Below, piece after piece: positions 8,089-16,120 of a DNA stretch of 34,766 nucleotides; positions within the stretch are counted from its first letter, which is position 1; each line of letters opens with the position of its first letter. Both the position numbers and the translations under genes were made by a program. The notes below the pieces were generated by a model. It saw only the letters and a program-made list of their open reading frames with translations, was not told where the DNA came from and ran no database searches. The DNA comes from Chloroflexota bacterium. Its GTDB lineage: Bacteria; Chloroflexota; Anaerolineae; Aggregatilineales; J027. The stretch is from positions 1 to 34,766 of the forward strand of contig JAKEEQ010000515.1 in the NCBI GenBank assembly GCA_022616515.1. The letters are read 5' to 3'.

Positions 8089-8724
8089 TTAATCAAACAA
8101 GTCTAAATCCAGCCGCGTCAATTCCTGCGCAAAGTATTTCAGGCTGCCGCCGGGATTCATGGACGTAAAATAGATCGGGTCGGATTTGGGGATGTCCGGC
8201 GCGATCACCTCGCCAAATTCAGCCCACGCCACCGGGCGTTCACGGTCACGGGCTGCCGTATCATACCAATTGGCATCGGCGCAGTAGCCATCAACGGCAG
8301 TCAGGTGAAAGGCGTGCCCGTAAAAGCCGAGTAAATGCCCGGTGCGGACTTCCTCGTTTGGCTCTACATTGAAGCCGTGCATCCCCAGAAAAACGATGCA
8401 GGCGTTGTTGCTGTGGTCGTCTATCAGGATAACGCCGCCAAATCGTGGGGTAACGCCCCACACGACGCCTCCATGCGGTGCATAAATCAGCTTATCCACG
8501 CAGCGGAAGTCATAGGTGCGGCGGTCAGGGTCATAGGGTGGCTGGCCGTCCTGATTCATGCCATGCCACGTCGTGACATAGCCTTCGGTGTTGAAACGGC
8601 ACGGGCTGATGTAATCCCCTATGACGGGTTCTACTTCAGCAGCAACGGGTTGCAACGGTTGATAGGGGTTTAGCGTAAGGATAAATAGTACAAGTAATAG
8701 GCCGGGATAAATTGTCTTTGACAT
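8089..8724 (-). CDS. Secreted M23/LytM-like protein
   Basis: The 211-residue protein has an N-terminal signal peptide (positively charged start, hydrophobic 7-18, possible cleavage after VAA near 28-29). The body resembles the lysostaphin-type M23 beta-sheet domain: RTYDFRC, then IYAPHGGVVWGV, GGVILIDDH, a histidine in GMHGF, VRTGHLLGFYG and FHLTA. M23 enzymes are zinc endopeptidases that cut peptidoglycan cross-links. Here the HxxxD and HxH ligand motifs are only partly recognisable, so it may be a divergent or inactive member. Four cysteines in the mature part suit an extracytoplasmic disulfide protein. GAGGAGGAC precedes the ATG. It is a single gene flanked by a terminator. Confidence 0.6.
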   Translation of the reverse strand: MSKTIYPGLLLVLFILTLNPYQPLQPVAAEVEPVIGDYISPCRFNTEGYVTTWHGMNQDGQPPYDPDRRTYDFRCVDKLIYAPHGGVVWGVTPRFGGVILIDDHSNNACIVFLGMHGFNVEPNEEVRTGHLLGFYGHAFHLTAVDGYCADANWYDTAARDRERPVAWAEFGEVIAPDIPKSDPIYFTSMNPGGSLKYFAQELTRLDLDLFD

Positions 8725-9105
8725 GGTGTGTCCTCCTCATTAAGGATTATCATAAGAGATTTGTAGAATCGCGAACTTGACGGTAATGTAACGATTGGTG
8801 GACGTGTCTATAACTATGGGAGAAGATTAACGATAGTTTAAAGCTGGTTCAGTCGGTGAGCATTCTAACAAGTGTCCGCCTATAATTAGTTAAATTAACC
8901 AGAATTCCAATCTAAAAATTTGATTCAGGAGTCAAAACCGAATATAATACTCGCTTGGGTTGTGAACCTATTCACATAAAACTCCAGACACGAATTTAAA
9001 CACTATTTTAACTTCCTGTCTGTATTATTAAGCTGTACTGAATTGCTTTGGTTTGTGGCGATTCGGTGTATACTTGAAGTAATATCCTGAGTGTTGTCAT
9101 CATTT

Positions 9106-9294
9106 TCAGCATGGAACGCTGGCAATGCTGATAACCCACCACGGAGAAACCGTTTATTTATGAGGACACATATGTTCCTTTTGACAGCTCTGTGGGCAAG
9201 CCTGTCTCAATTGTTGAGTAGGGCGAGTGTTTGACGGCGCAGGCTTACGAACCGTTGTGGTTTGTGCGCCCTGCTGTCGTCAGCAGGGTTTTTC
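9106..9294 (+). ncRNA. Putative structured small RNA or rpoD leader with terminator
   Basis: This gene-free stretch upstream of the sigma factor is rich in nested inverted repeats. TCAGCAT/ATGCTGA (9106-9112 with 9125-9131) comes first. A palindromic AGGAcACATATGTtCCT follows near 9162-9178. AAGCCTG/CAGGCTT (9198-9204 with 9240-9246) encloses CTCAA/TTGAG (9206-9218). AACC/GGTT lies at 9250-9262. The array ends in a textbook terminator at 9269-9293 (CCCTGCTG/CAGCAGGG then TTTTT). A possible -10, TATACT, lies at 9070-9075. It could be a stand-alone sRNA (6S-like length is possible) or an attenuator-type leader of the sigma-factor gene. I cannot assign an RNA family. From 8725 to 9105 I see no gene. 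Confidence 0.5.
9269..9293 (+). terminator. Intrinsic terminator upstream of the sigma-factor gene
   Basis: The 8-bp perfect stem CCCTGCTG/CAGCAGGG with loop TCGT is followed by five T. It lies about 58 bp before the sigma-factor start, so transcripts from further upstream would end here or be attenuated. Confidence 0.85.
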
Positions 9295-9350
9295 TTTGGG
9301 TGCACGAGTGTCAATAGAGAGAGAAACGGAGAGTGCAATTGGAAGCCACG

Positions 9351-10574
9351 ATGGTCATGGACATCACACAGATTCAAGAGAAGCTATTAGCTCTCGGCGA
9401 AAAACAGGGTTATCTCACACCCGATGACATTTTCAAATACATTCCACAGGCAGAGGACGATATTCCGCTGCTTGAAGGCGTACTGGAAGAAATTGATGCT
9501 GCCGGGATTGATGTCGTCAATAAAGCACCGGATAGTGATGACGACGTAGATCAGGATGTTGAATCCTGGGAAGAACTCGGCCTGAGCAAAGAAGCAACCC
9601 AGAGCGAGAAAGAACTGCTCGCTCCTGATTTGACGAAGGACAGTGGCTACCAACAAGCCATTGATTCCTATGATGTAGTTGGTCTCTATCTCAAAGAGGC
9701 CGGTCATGTGCCGCTGTTGACCGCTGAAGAAGAAGTGTCTCTCGCCAAGCGTATGGAAGCCAGCGAATTCGCTCGCGAACAGCTTGACGAGATGGGTGAT
9801 CTGCTGGATTGGGACACCCGCGACCGCCTCGAAGCCATTATCGATGATGGGAATCTGGCCCGCGAACACCTGATTTGCGCGAACAGCCGTCTGGTGATCA
9901 GCGTTGCCAAAAAATTTGTGGGACGTGGTGTGCCATTTCTGGACTTGATTCAGGAAGGTAACATCGGCCTGATGCGGGCGGTCAAGAAATTCGAATACCA
10001 GCGTAAGCACAAGTTCAGCACGTATGCGACATGGTGGATTCGCCAGGCAGTAAGCCGTGCGGTAGCCGATCAGGGTCGCACCATCCGCGTTCCAGTTCAT
10101 ATGGGCGACCAGTTGAACAAGATGCGCCGTGTGACGCTTGAACTTCAGCAAGAATTGGGCCGTGATCCGCTGCCGGAGGAAATCGCGGGCAAGATGGATA
10201 CCACGGACGATAAGATCATGCAGTTGATCGAAATTGCCCGCCAGCCGATGAGCCTCGATACGCCCATTGATGATGAGGGCGATACCGAACTGGGTGACTT
10301 CATTGAAGATACATCCAGCCCGGCTCCTGATGAACTGACGATGGCAAATCTGCTGCGTGAGCAGTTAGACATGGCACTCGAACGTCTGCCGGACCGCGAA
10401 GCGCACATTTTGCGTCTGCGTTACGGTCTGCTGGACGGCGAGTCGCACACGCTTGAACAGGTTGGACGCCAGATTGGTGTGACACGTGAGCGTGTCCGCC
10501 AGCTTGAGGCACAGGCGCTCAACCGCCTGCGTCGTTCGTCGGCACATGCGCTGCTGGTAGATTACCTGCGCTAG
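9351..10574 (+). CDS. rpoD: Primary RNA polymerase sigma factor (RpoD/SigA)
   Basis: The 407-residue sigma-70 factor has all the regions of a group 1 factor. Region 1.1 covers about residues 1-58 ([19 protein letters not shown]) and is followed by an acidic linker. Region 1.2 has [11 protein letters not shown]. Region 2 has [18 protein letters not shown] and [13 protein letters not shown]. Region 3 has [16 protein letters not shown]. Region 4 has [13 protein letters not shown] and [18 protein letters not shown]. It directs core polymerase to housekeeping -35/-10 promoters. The ATG at 9351 with GGAAG upstream is preferred; a GTG at 9333 is in frame but has its Shine-Dalgarno too close. A structured RNA with terminator precedes it and a strong terminator follows. 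Confidence 0.93.
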   Translation: MVMDITQIQEKLLALGEKQGYLTPDDIFKYIPQAEDDIPLLEGVLEEIDAAGIDVVNKAPDSDDDVDQDVESWEELGLSKEATQSEKELLAPDLTKDSGYQQAIDSYDVVGLYLKEAGHVPLLTAEEEVSLAKRMEASEFAREQLDEMGDLLDWDTRDRLEAIIDDGNLAREHLICANSRLVISVAKKFVGRGVPFLDLIQEGNIGLMRAVKKFEYQRKHKFSTYATWWIRQAVSRAVADQGRTIRVPVHMGDQLNKMRRVTLELQQELGRDPLPEEIAGKMDTTDDKIMQLIEIARQPMSLDTPIDDEGDTELGDFIEDTSSPAPDELTMANLLREQLDMALERLPDREAHILRLRYGLLDGESHTLEQVGRQIGVTRERVRQLEAQALNRLRRSSAHALLVDYLR

Positions 10575-10595
10575 ATCATATCCCTTGACATTCTC

Positions 10596-10631
10596 AGAGG
10601 CGTGATGATACCCATCATGCCTCTTTTTTTT
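10596..10631 (+). terminator. Intrinsic terminator of the sigma-factor gene
   Basis: AGAGGCGTGATG and CATCATGCCTCT form a long stem (one G-T pair) followed by a run of T. It lies 22 bp after the rpoD stop. Confidence 0.92.
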
Positions 10632-10782
10632 GGTGTACTTTGTGATGACTTATTACAGTAAACAATCATTGATAACTGCCATCGAAAACTGGTCGATACC
10701 ATCAACACCATTCCCGACTTCACCCATTCAGTGCATTTGGCGGTGGAAAATTTCTTTGTCGGGTTGAGAAGCACTGAGAGGA

Positions 10783-11154
10783 ATGGATGAAATTACGCAC
10801 ATTGAGAACGCTTATGTGCCGAAAGCAAAAATCACCCTATATCTTCTGAGCGAAGTGCATGAGGATGGTAAGCATAAAGCGGCTTTTTTTCTGCGCTTTG
10901 GGTTTTTTGTGGCACAATGGGAAGTATTACGGGATGCGCTATTAGCCCATACAGCGCAACACGAAGTCGCCAGTGTGCTGGATACATCACGCGGAAAACA
11001 CTATACAATAGAGGGTGAATTCCAGACTCCCTCTGGCAGAAAACCGCTGGTACGAAGCGTGTGGGCGCTCGAACATAACAGTGATATCCCACGTTTTATC
11101 ACTGCTTATCCGCTAAAAGTGAAGAAAGGCAAAGACGATGATTCAGGAACTTGA
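10783..11154 (+). CDS. DUF6883-like protein
   Basis: The 123-residue soluble protein resembles the DUF6883 family. It begins with NAYVPKAKITLYLLS, followed by EDGKHKAAFFLRFGF, then KHYTIEGEFQTPSGRKP, and ends with VWALE and PRFITAYPL. No catalytic function is established for the family. GAGAGG lies just before the ATG. Its last 17 bp overlap the start of the DUF4926-like gene, so the two are made together. Small families in overlapping pairs of this kind are often toxin-antitoxin or toxin-immunity modules; that is inference. Family assignment is from memory of the motif pattern. Confidence 0.65.
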   Translation: MDEITHIENAYVPKAKITLYLLSEVHEDGKHKAAFFLRFGFFVAQWEVLRDALLAHTAQHEVASVLDTSRGKHYTIEGEFQTPSGRKPLVRSVWALEHNSDIPRFITAYPLKVKKGKDDDSGT

Positions 11155-11362
11155 GCGGGTTGCCTTGCAAATTGATATCCCTGAGTATCATCTGAAAGCA
11201 GGTGATATCGGAACAGTGGTGGACATCACTAGCGATGAACATGAGTATACAATTGAGTTTTTCACGCTGGATGGTCAAACTTATGCGGTTGTTCCTGTGT
11301 CAGCGACACAAATTCGACGTGTTGGGAGCCGAGAAATTGCCCATGCTCGCCCTGTTGAGTAG
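11138..11362 (+). CDS. DUF4926-like small protein
   Basis: The 74-residue protein fits the DUF4926 pattern: ERVALQIDIPEYHLKAGDIGTVVDI, then EYTIEFFTLDGQTYAVVPVSATQIR, which predicts an SH3-like small beta barrel. It starts within the last 17 bp of the DUF6883-like gene, with AAAGG upstream of its ATG. DUF4926 proteins are typically small partners of other short genes and are plausible antitoxin or immunity components. The exact role is unknown. Confidence 0.65.
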   Translation: MIQELERVALQIDIPEYHLKAGDIGTVVDITSDEHEYTIEFFTLDGQTYAVVPVSATQIRRVGSREIAHARPVE

Positions 11363-11368
11363 CATGAT

Positions 11369-11629
11369 ATGGACAGCTTAAAACTCTCTGCGGGCAAGAT
11401 GGCGAAGATCACCATCTCAAGAGGATTAATTGACGAGGTGCTATCACACCCGGTTCGCCAGCTATAGACAGATTATGACGCTACAGCGGATGTGCTCTAT
11501 ATCAGCTTTCGTAAGCCCCAGCAAGCGAATGATAGCATCATGGAAGAGGACGGCAATATCTATCACTACCGTGATCATGAACTTGTCGGCATAACGATAT
11601 TGAATGCGTCACAGAAGGCCCAAGCATAG
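11369..11629 (+). pseudogene. DUF2283 gene interrupted by an in-frame amber codon
   Basis: One frame from the ATG at 11369 reads 32 codons (including MAKITISRGLIDEVLSHPV), hits TAG at 11465-11467, then continues in the same frame to TAG at 11627. After the break come TDYDATADVLYISFRKPQ and ELVGITILNAS, which are the core motifs of DUF2283. In relatives a tryptophan commonly precedes the DYD motif, so a TGG to TAG change would explain the break. TAG is the normal stop of several intact genes here (for example rpoD), so recoding is unlikely. It lies just after the DUF6883/DUF4926 pair, and DUF2283 proteins are themselves often small partner genes. Confidence 0.65.
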
Positions 11630-11689
11630 AAAGTGTACCGAATGTAGGGTAAACTGGGACCCGTTATATAGCTGTTGAATGGACGCACC

Positions 11690-12496
11690 ATGCGCAAAAG
11701 TTCTGGACGTGCCCCCGTTTTGTGGCCCATTCTGGTGGTGATCGCCGGGGTTTTTCTGCTGCTCAATAACTACCTGCTGGTTGACACTAATGTGCTCAAC
11801 TACTGGCCGGTCATACTGGTATTGATCGGTTTGCAGCTTTTGTGGCGCGGCGATGTTGCCCCAAGCTGGCAGGCTCAGACGTTCGGCATCACACGTGGCA
11901 GCGTCCAATCCGGCACGCTCGAAATCAGCAGTGGCGAAATCGACGTGAAACTCGATGCGCTGCGCGAAGAGGGGCGTTTAATTGCCGGGCAGTATACCGC
12001 CCGTTCACGACCAAAACTTCAGGTACGCAATAATCGCGCCGCACTATCCATGCAGCGCGGGCAAACATGGTTGTTTTCGCTGGCAGATTGGGAAGTGTCG
12101 CTGGCACAGGACCTGCCCTGGATCATTCTCGCCAGTGCCCACATCGGCCAGATTGATGTGGATATGCGCGGATTGGCAATCCGGCGCGGTTATTTTGCCT
12201 CCGGGATTGGTAATGTGAGGCTGGTCTGCTCAGAACTTGGCGGAGGGCCATTGATAGCCCGCTCCACATTCGGCGATGTGCGGATTGCCATCCCGACTGA
12301 TGTACCCGCTGTCATCCATATTCAGGCCGGGCCGCTGGTACGTGTCATCCGCCACTCACGCCAGTTTCTCGAACGTTCCGACCGTACTATCATCACAGCG
12401 GCCTATGAGCAAACTGACGCCCCGGCAGTCGATATTACGTTGTCGAGCACATTCGGCAACATTCATCTAATGCAGGCTCCCAGCCCGCGTAACTAA
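11690..12496 (+). CDS. LiaF/LiaI-like membrane protein
   Basis: The 268-residue protein has two closely spaced hydrophobic helices in the first 50 residues (VLWPILVVIAGVFLLLNNYL, then VLNYWPVILVLIGLQLLW). This is the pattern of the LiaI/LiaF-type transmembrane domain. It is followed by an all-beta region of repeated short strands (GTLEISSGEIDVKL, STFGDVRIAIP, STFGNIHLM) like the LiaF C-terminal/toast-rack fold. In Firmicutes such proteins take part in the envelope-stress response, but no LiaRS-type two-component genes lie next to it. The start at ATG 11690 is chosen; a TTG at 11675 is in frame. Function in this organism is not known. Confidence 0.7.
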   Translation: MRKSSGRAPVLWPILVVIAGVFLLLNNYLLVDTNVLNYWPVILVLIGLQLLWRGDVAPSWQAQTFGITRGSVQSGTLEISSGEIDVKLDALREEGRLIAGQYTARSRPKLQVRNNRAALSMQRGQTWLFSLADWEVSLAQDLPWIILASAHIGQIDVDMRGLAIRRGYFASGIGNVRLVCSELGGGPLIARSTFGDVRIAIPTDVPAVIHIQAGPLVRVIRHSRQFLERSDRTIITAAYEQTDAPAVDITLSSTFGNIHLMQAPSPRN

Positions 12497-12561
12497 TGCT
12501 GAACATGCTGCAATATGCAAACTGTCGGTGATAACGCATTGACTGATACGGTGGTTTGGTC

Positions 12562-12588
12562 GGCGGACGCCTTACATGGCGTCCCTAC
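12562..12588 (-). repeat. Small palindromic intergenic repeat, copy 1
   Basis: This 27-bp palindrome has arms GGACGCC/GGCGTCC and ends CCCTAC. It matches the reverse complement of 17131-17157 at all but the loop and one arm position. A second short dyad (GGACAG/CTGTCC) follows near 12610-12630. Both lie in the gene-free stretch 12497-12676, in which I see nothing else. Confidence 0.65.
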
Positions 12589-12676
12589 GGGAGTCATGGC
12601 TCATCATAGGGACAGCATACATACTGTCCGACATGCTACCTATTCCAACCCAACAGAGATTCTTGCAAAAATCCTC

Positions 12677-12706
12677 TTGCATATTGTGTGGGAGATTGGA
12701 TATAAT
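12677..12706 (+). promoter_or_regulatory. Sigma-70 promoter of tRNA-Val
   Basis: TTGCAT (12677-12682) and a perfect TATAAT (12701-12706) are separated by 18 bp, placing the start of transcription a few bases before the tRNA. Confidence 0.75.
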
Positions 12707-12718
12707 ACGAGTCAAGCT

Positions 12719-12792
12719 GGGGCATTAGCTCAGTTGGATAGAGCGCTTCGTTGACATCGAAGAGGTCACTAGTTCGAGTCTAGTATGTCCCA
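12719..12792 (+). tRNA. tRNA-Val (anticodon GAC)
   Basis: A full cloverleaf can be drawn. The acceptor stem is GGGGCAT/ATGTCCC with one G-U pair, and the D stem is GCTC/GAGC. The anticodon arm is CTTCG-TTGACAT-CGAAG, giving anticodon GAC (valine, codons GUC/GUU). The T arm is ACTAG-TTCGAGT-CTAGT and the discriminator base is A. The 3' CCA is not encoded (the DNA reads CACC), so it must be added by a nucleotidyltransferase; a candidate is at 17772. It has its own promoter and terminator. Confidence 0.95.
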
Positions 12793-12796
12793 CACC

Positions 12797-12823
12797 AGCC
12801 ATCCGGTGAGGATGGCTTTTTTA
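12797..12823 (+). terminator. Intrinsic terminator of tRNA-Val
   Basis: AGCCATCC/GGATGGCT with a 5-base loop is followed by TTTTTTA, immediately after the tRNA. Confidence 0.9.
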
Positions 12824-12881
12824 TTTTGCGCACTTTCGGGCATGGCCCTATAATGAGTAATCATAGGGAAGGGACCCACCC

Positions 12882-14738
12882 ATGACTCGACGAAGCCGTG
12901 TGAGAATGCGCCGCTCTCATCAGCATGACGAGCATCTTCAGCGCATTCCGCAACTGGATACTGTTTTACAACAACCACCCCAACTACAGACGATGACGCC
13001 TGAGTCGGTCTATCAGTTGCCGCGCCAGCAGCAGCAAGCGGTTGTGCGGTCAATGGCTGGTCATTATGGCAACCGGCAAATTCAACGTTACGTTAACCAG
13101 ATACAACGCGCTGCCGGTTCAACGCTGCGCATGGGGTCACGCTCCCCGGAAGTACAAACGCTCCAGCAGCAGCTAAATAACGCGGGGGCTAATCTGGTCG
13201 TAGACGGCATTTTCGGCCCGCAGACGCGACAGGCGGTTATTCAATTTCAGAGGGCGGCGGGTCTGGCCCCGGATGGTGTGGTCGGACCTCAAACATGGGC
13301 CAGCCTTTCGAGTGGTGGCGTAAAGATTCCGCCGTCTCCGGGCATGATGGGGCAGTTGGTTGCCGCGAAATTGCAGCAAATCAATACCCTCGTCAAGAAT
13401 CGCAAGCAGCAGAGCGCCCAATTGAAGCAAACCACGTTCAACGAGCCGTCAGTGGCGGAAGAAGAACACGACCATGCCGGTCATGATTGGGCACATGATG
13501 ATGACGAGGAAAGCTGGTGGGATACGGCCAGTGATTGGGTCGATGAAAAGGTCGATTCGGCGTCGGATTGGGTGAGTGAAAAGACTGAAGATGCCACCTC
13601 ATGGGTTGAGGAACAGTATGACTCCGCATCGGATTGGGTTGAAGATACGTGGGACTCAGTGACCGACACAGCGGGTGATGTCTGGGATTCGGTCAGCGAT
13701 ACCGCAGGAGATGTGTGGGATTCGGTGACCGACACGGCATCTGAAGCATGGGACGTCGTCAAAGACACTGCCAGCGAGATTGTGAACGACGTGAAGGACA
13801 TCACCGAAGAAATTGGTGATTGGGTAAATGAAGGATTGGACAAACTCATCGATATTGCCAGCGGCATCTTCAGTGATGACACACTCAGTTTCCTCGACGA
13901 GATTATCAAGAGTCTGACGGGTGAGTCTGACGACGAAAAAGAGGATGTCGCCAAAGAAGGGACTGCTTCACCATTTTCGCTAGCGGCGCTGGGTGGGGCC
14001 ATTGGCTGCGACATACCCGTGCGATTTGAACCGGAAATCGTATCGTCCGTCGAGAGCGGCCCGGTTGAAAAGCCGCTGTCGAATGATGTCACGAAGCCCG
14101 GTAATCTCTACATTGGGCCAAGTACCGCACAGGGTATCACGGTTCCGGGCGGTGCATTTGGTTACGCCGAGCCAAAATTTGGAGCCGATTCGATCACATG
14201 GAAATTCGCGGGTGGCTACATCACTATTGGTGCTCGCGTCACGGTGGACTGCCGCTACGACATCAATTCACTCGGCAAGGCAGATATTACCGACCCTGAG
14301 AGTGATAAAGTAACTGAAAATAACTGGGATACCATTTTGTGGGACTTGAAACCGGATGATGATGGACGCCCACCGCGCAATATTTTCTGGTCTTCTCCCA
14401 TTACCCAGTCCCACGAACTGTACCACTGTCAGGAGTACATCAACCAGGCCGGGTCATCATTGGATTCGCGCAAGAGCATGTTGAATGGTCATAATATTGA
14501 GGAGCCCTGGTTCTGGGAATCGGAGGATGACGCTGCTGAAATCCGCGCCTCGATTCAGGCGTTACTGAAGAAAATGGTTGGCAGTATGCAGCAAGACGTT
14601 TTCGATCATTATAAAAGTGGCGGTGAAGCGCGGGCCTATGGGGCGGGTAAAGGAGCCTATGACGGCCTGCTGAAGGGCATTCGAGACCGTGCCAAACGCG
14701 AAGGTTGGGATAAGTCCGACAAGGATACTAAACCTTGA
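12882..14738 (+). CDS. Peptidoglycan-binding protein with C-terminal zincin-like (HExxH) domain
   Basis: The 618-residue protein is modular. Residues 1-75 are basic and Gln-rich and include MAGHYGNRQIQRYVNQIQR, which resembles the N-terminal 'GNraVqR' stretch common in DUF4157-type and contractile-injection-associated proteins. Residues 81-142 are a PG_binding_1 domain (GSRSPEVQTLQQQL, DGIFGPQTRQAVIQFQ, DGVVGPQTWASL). Residues 195-330 are acidic, Trp-rich imperfect repeats of about 11 residues (SDWV.EK.DSA, DVWDSVSDTAG). The C-terminal domain has SHELYH (H511, E512, H515), a zinc metallopeptidase HExxH motif, with an acidic helix following that could supply a third ligand. No signal peptide is seen, so export would be by a non-Sec route or lysis. 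An effector or toxin role is inference. Confidence 0.7.
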   Translation: MTRRSRVRMRRSHQHDEHLQRIPQLDTVLQQPPQLQTMTPESVYQLPRQQQQAVVRSMAGHYGNRQIQRYVNQIQRAAGSTLRMGSRSPEVQTLQQQLNNAGANLVVDGIFGPQTRQAVIQFQRAAGLAPDGVVGPQTWASLSSGGVKIPPSPGMMGQLVAAKLQQINTLVKNRKQQSAQLKQTTFNEPSVAEEEHDHAGHDWAHDDDEESWWDTASDWVDEKVDSASDWVSEKTEDATSWVEEQYDSASDWVEDTWDSVTDTAGDVWDSVSDTAGDVWDSVTDTASEAWDVVKDTASEIVNDVKDITEEIGDWVNEGLDKLIDIASGIFSDDTLSFLDEIIKSLTGESDDEKEDVAKEGTASPFSLAALGGAIGCDIPVRFEPEIVSSVESGPVEKPLSNDVTKPGNLYIGPSTAQGITVPGGAFGYAEPKFGADSITWKFAGGYITIGARVTVDCRYDINSLGKADITDPESDKVTENNWDTILWDLKPDDDGRPPRNIFWSSPITQSHELYHCQEYINQAGSSLDSRKSMLNGHNIEEPWFWESEDDAAEIRASIQALLKKMVGSMQQDVFDHYKSGGEARAYGAGKGAYDGLLKGIRDRAKREGWDKSDKDTKP

Positions 14739-14767
14739 GGCTGTAGACCGTTGACACTTACGTTTGC

Positions 14768-14801
14768 GGGCTGTCCATTTTATTCAAGACAGCCCGTTTT
14801 T
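14768..14801 (+). terminator. Intrinsic terminator of the zincin-like gene
   Basis: GGGCTGTC/GACAGCCC is a perfect 8-bp stem followed by GTTTTTG. Confidence 0.85.
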
Positions 14802-14848
14802 GTTCCTATATGCTTGTTTATGTTGACAGTACACGAGGAGCAAAGACG

Positions 14849-15421
14849 ATGCGCAAAGTGATTTTCATGATTCATCTATCGCTGGACGGTCTGGTAGCGG
14901 GTCCCAATGATGAACTGGATTGGATTTCGTACGACGAGGAGCTTGAGGCGTATGCCCATTCTATGCACGACAAAACAGATGCGGTGATCTGGGGGCGGCG
15001 AACCTATGAGCTTATGGCAGGCTACTGGCTAACAGTGCCGGGTAATCCAGGCAGCACCCCGGCTGAACGCGAACATGCTGGCTTTCTGGAAGAAGCCACC
15101 AAAATCGTTGTGTCGCGCACGCTGGATCGTGTTGAATGGGGCGACGCACAGAATACGGTGCTCATTAAGGACAACCTTGCTGAAAAAATCAACACCATCA
15201 AACAACAGCCGGGCAAAGACATCTGGCTTCTGGGCAGCAACAAATTGGCCCAGACCATGATGCAGCTTGATCTGATCGATGAATACCGCATCAATATCAA
15301 CCCGACCGTGCTTGGACAGGGCAAGCCCCTGTTTGAGGGTGTCACCCGCCAATTTCCCCTGAAACTGCTGGAAGCAAAAACGTTCAAGAGCGGCGTCGTT
15401 GCGCTGCGTTATGAACGTTAA
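14849..15421 (+). CDS. Dihydrofolate reductase/RibD C-terminal family protein
   Basis: This is a 190-residue protein. MRKVIFMIHLSLDGLVAGPNDEL is followed by DAVIWGRRTYELMAGYW, KIVVSRTL, DIWLLGSNKLAQTMMQLDLIDEYRI and NPTVLGQGKPLF. These motifs mark the RibD C-terminal/DHFR-like fold, which binds NADPH. Members of this stand-alone branch (YwjB/YyaP type) have no well-defined substrate, so a general NAD(P)H-dependent reductase is as far as the sequence goes. The start at 14849 has GAGGAG 8 bases upstream; an in-frame ATG at 14810 is disfavoured. It is monocistronic by context. Confidence 0.85.
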   Translation: MRKVIFMIHLSLDGLVAGPNDELDWISYDEELEAYAHSMHDKTDAVIWGRRTYELMAGYWLTVPGNPGSTPAEREHAGFLEEATKIVVSRTLDRVEWGDAQNTVLIKDNLAEKINTIKQQPGKDIWLLGSNKLAQTMMQLDLIDEYRININPTVLGQGKPLFEGVTRQFPLKLLEAKTFKSGVVALRYER

Positions 15422-15599
15422 TCACCTCCCAACGACAATAAAGAGTGTGGCTGGATTGCATATCCGCCACACTTACGTGTGTACCTCCATTTCAGAGCAT
15501 CGCCGCTGACTCGTGGTCTAGTGTGCCAGAACCAAAACGATAGGGCATTACCGTTCATTTTCACAACGTTTGCGTATTATCAAAAACTTGTGAAATACC

Positions 15600-15628
15600 T
15601 TGTATTTTCACGGGTCGTGGTCTATACT
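15600..15628 (+). promoter_or_regulatory. Sigma-70 promoter of the HhH-DUF971 operon
   Basis: TTGTAT (15600-15605) and TATACT (15623-15628) are spaced by 17 bp, 37 bp before the HhH-protein start. The remaining gene-free sequence from 15422 shows nothing else. Confidence 0.65.
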
Positions 15629-15664
15629 CCGGGCAATATCAGGCGGTGAAATCGGGGTGTTTTC

Positions 15665-16120
15665 ATGGTTAAATTTGTGAAACGTTCAGCCCTATTTCTG
15701 GTAGGTCTTGGGTCCAGTGTAGTTCTTGGAAAATGGCTAAAAGATCGGGATCAGGCTGATCAGAAGACGGCGGTGTCTGACTCAGATGAGGTGGGCATCA
15801 AACTGGATACGCCGGAGAGTACCGGCAGTGTCGAAGAAATGGAGTCAATTACCCTGCCTCCTGAAGCCTTTGAGGATGTTGAGCCGGTTGATAACATTGT
15901 TATCAGCAGTGAGATGACCGTTGATACAGATGCTGAGGATGATCTGACAACCATCGGCGGTATTGGCGCGAAAACGGCGGAAACCCTCAAAGGAATGGGC
16001 ATTCGGTCGTTTGCACAGTTAGCGGAAGCCGACGCCAACATCATCAAAGCCAGTGTGAGTCGCGTATCTCTAGAGTCGATTCAAGGGTGGATTAAAGAGG
16101 CAAAGGGACGCATCGAGTGA
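15665..16120 (+). CDS. Membrane-anchored helix-hairpin-helix protein
   Basis: The 151-residue protein has a short N-terminal hydrophobic stretch (about 9-22, ALFLVGLGSSVVLG) that could anchor it. An acidic, disordered-looking linker follows. The C-terminal helix-hairpin-helix domain (about 96-150) has DDLTTIGGIGAKTAETLKGM and SFAQLAEAD. Such 'IGGIG' HhH domains usually mediate non-specific nucleic-acid or protein binding. The stop overlaps the GTG start of the DUF971 gene (GTGA), so the two are translationally coupled. Function is unknown; the acidic linker and possible membrane anchor make a DNA-repair enzyme unlikely. Confidence 0.7.
   Translation: MVKFVKRSALFLVGLGSSVVLGKWLKDRDQADQKTAVSDSDEVGIKLDTPESTGSVEEMESITLPPEAFEDVEPVDNIVISSEMTVDTDAEDDLTTIGGIGAKTAETLKGMGIRSFAQLAEADANIIKASVSRVSLESIQGWIKEAKGRIE

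Noticed and set aside
9387-10151. Long open frame on the minus strand inside rpoD
   Set aside because: It is fully antisense to conserved sigma-factor domains, with no recognisable protein motif.
13481-14092. Ser-rich open frame of 203 codons on the minus strand
   Set aside because: It is the shadow of the acidic repeat region of the zincin-like protein; its Ser-rich composition follows from the complementary codons.
12882-14738. Contractile injection system (eCIS) locus
   Set aside because: Only the N-terminal motif and PG-binding domain hint at it; no sheath, tube, baseplate or AAA+ genes are nearby.
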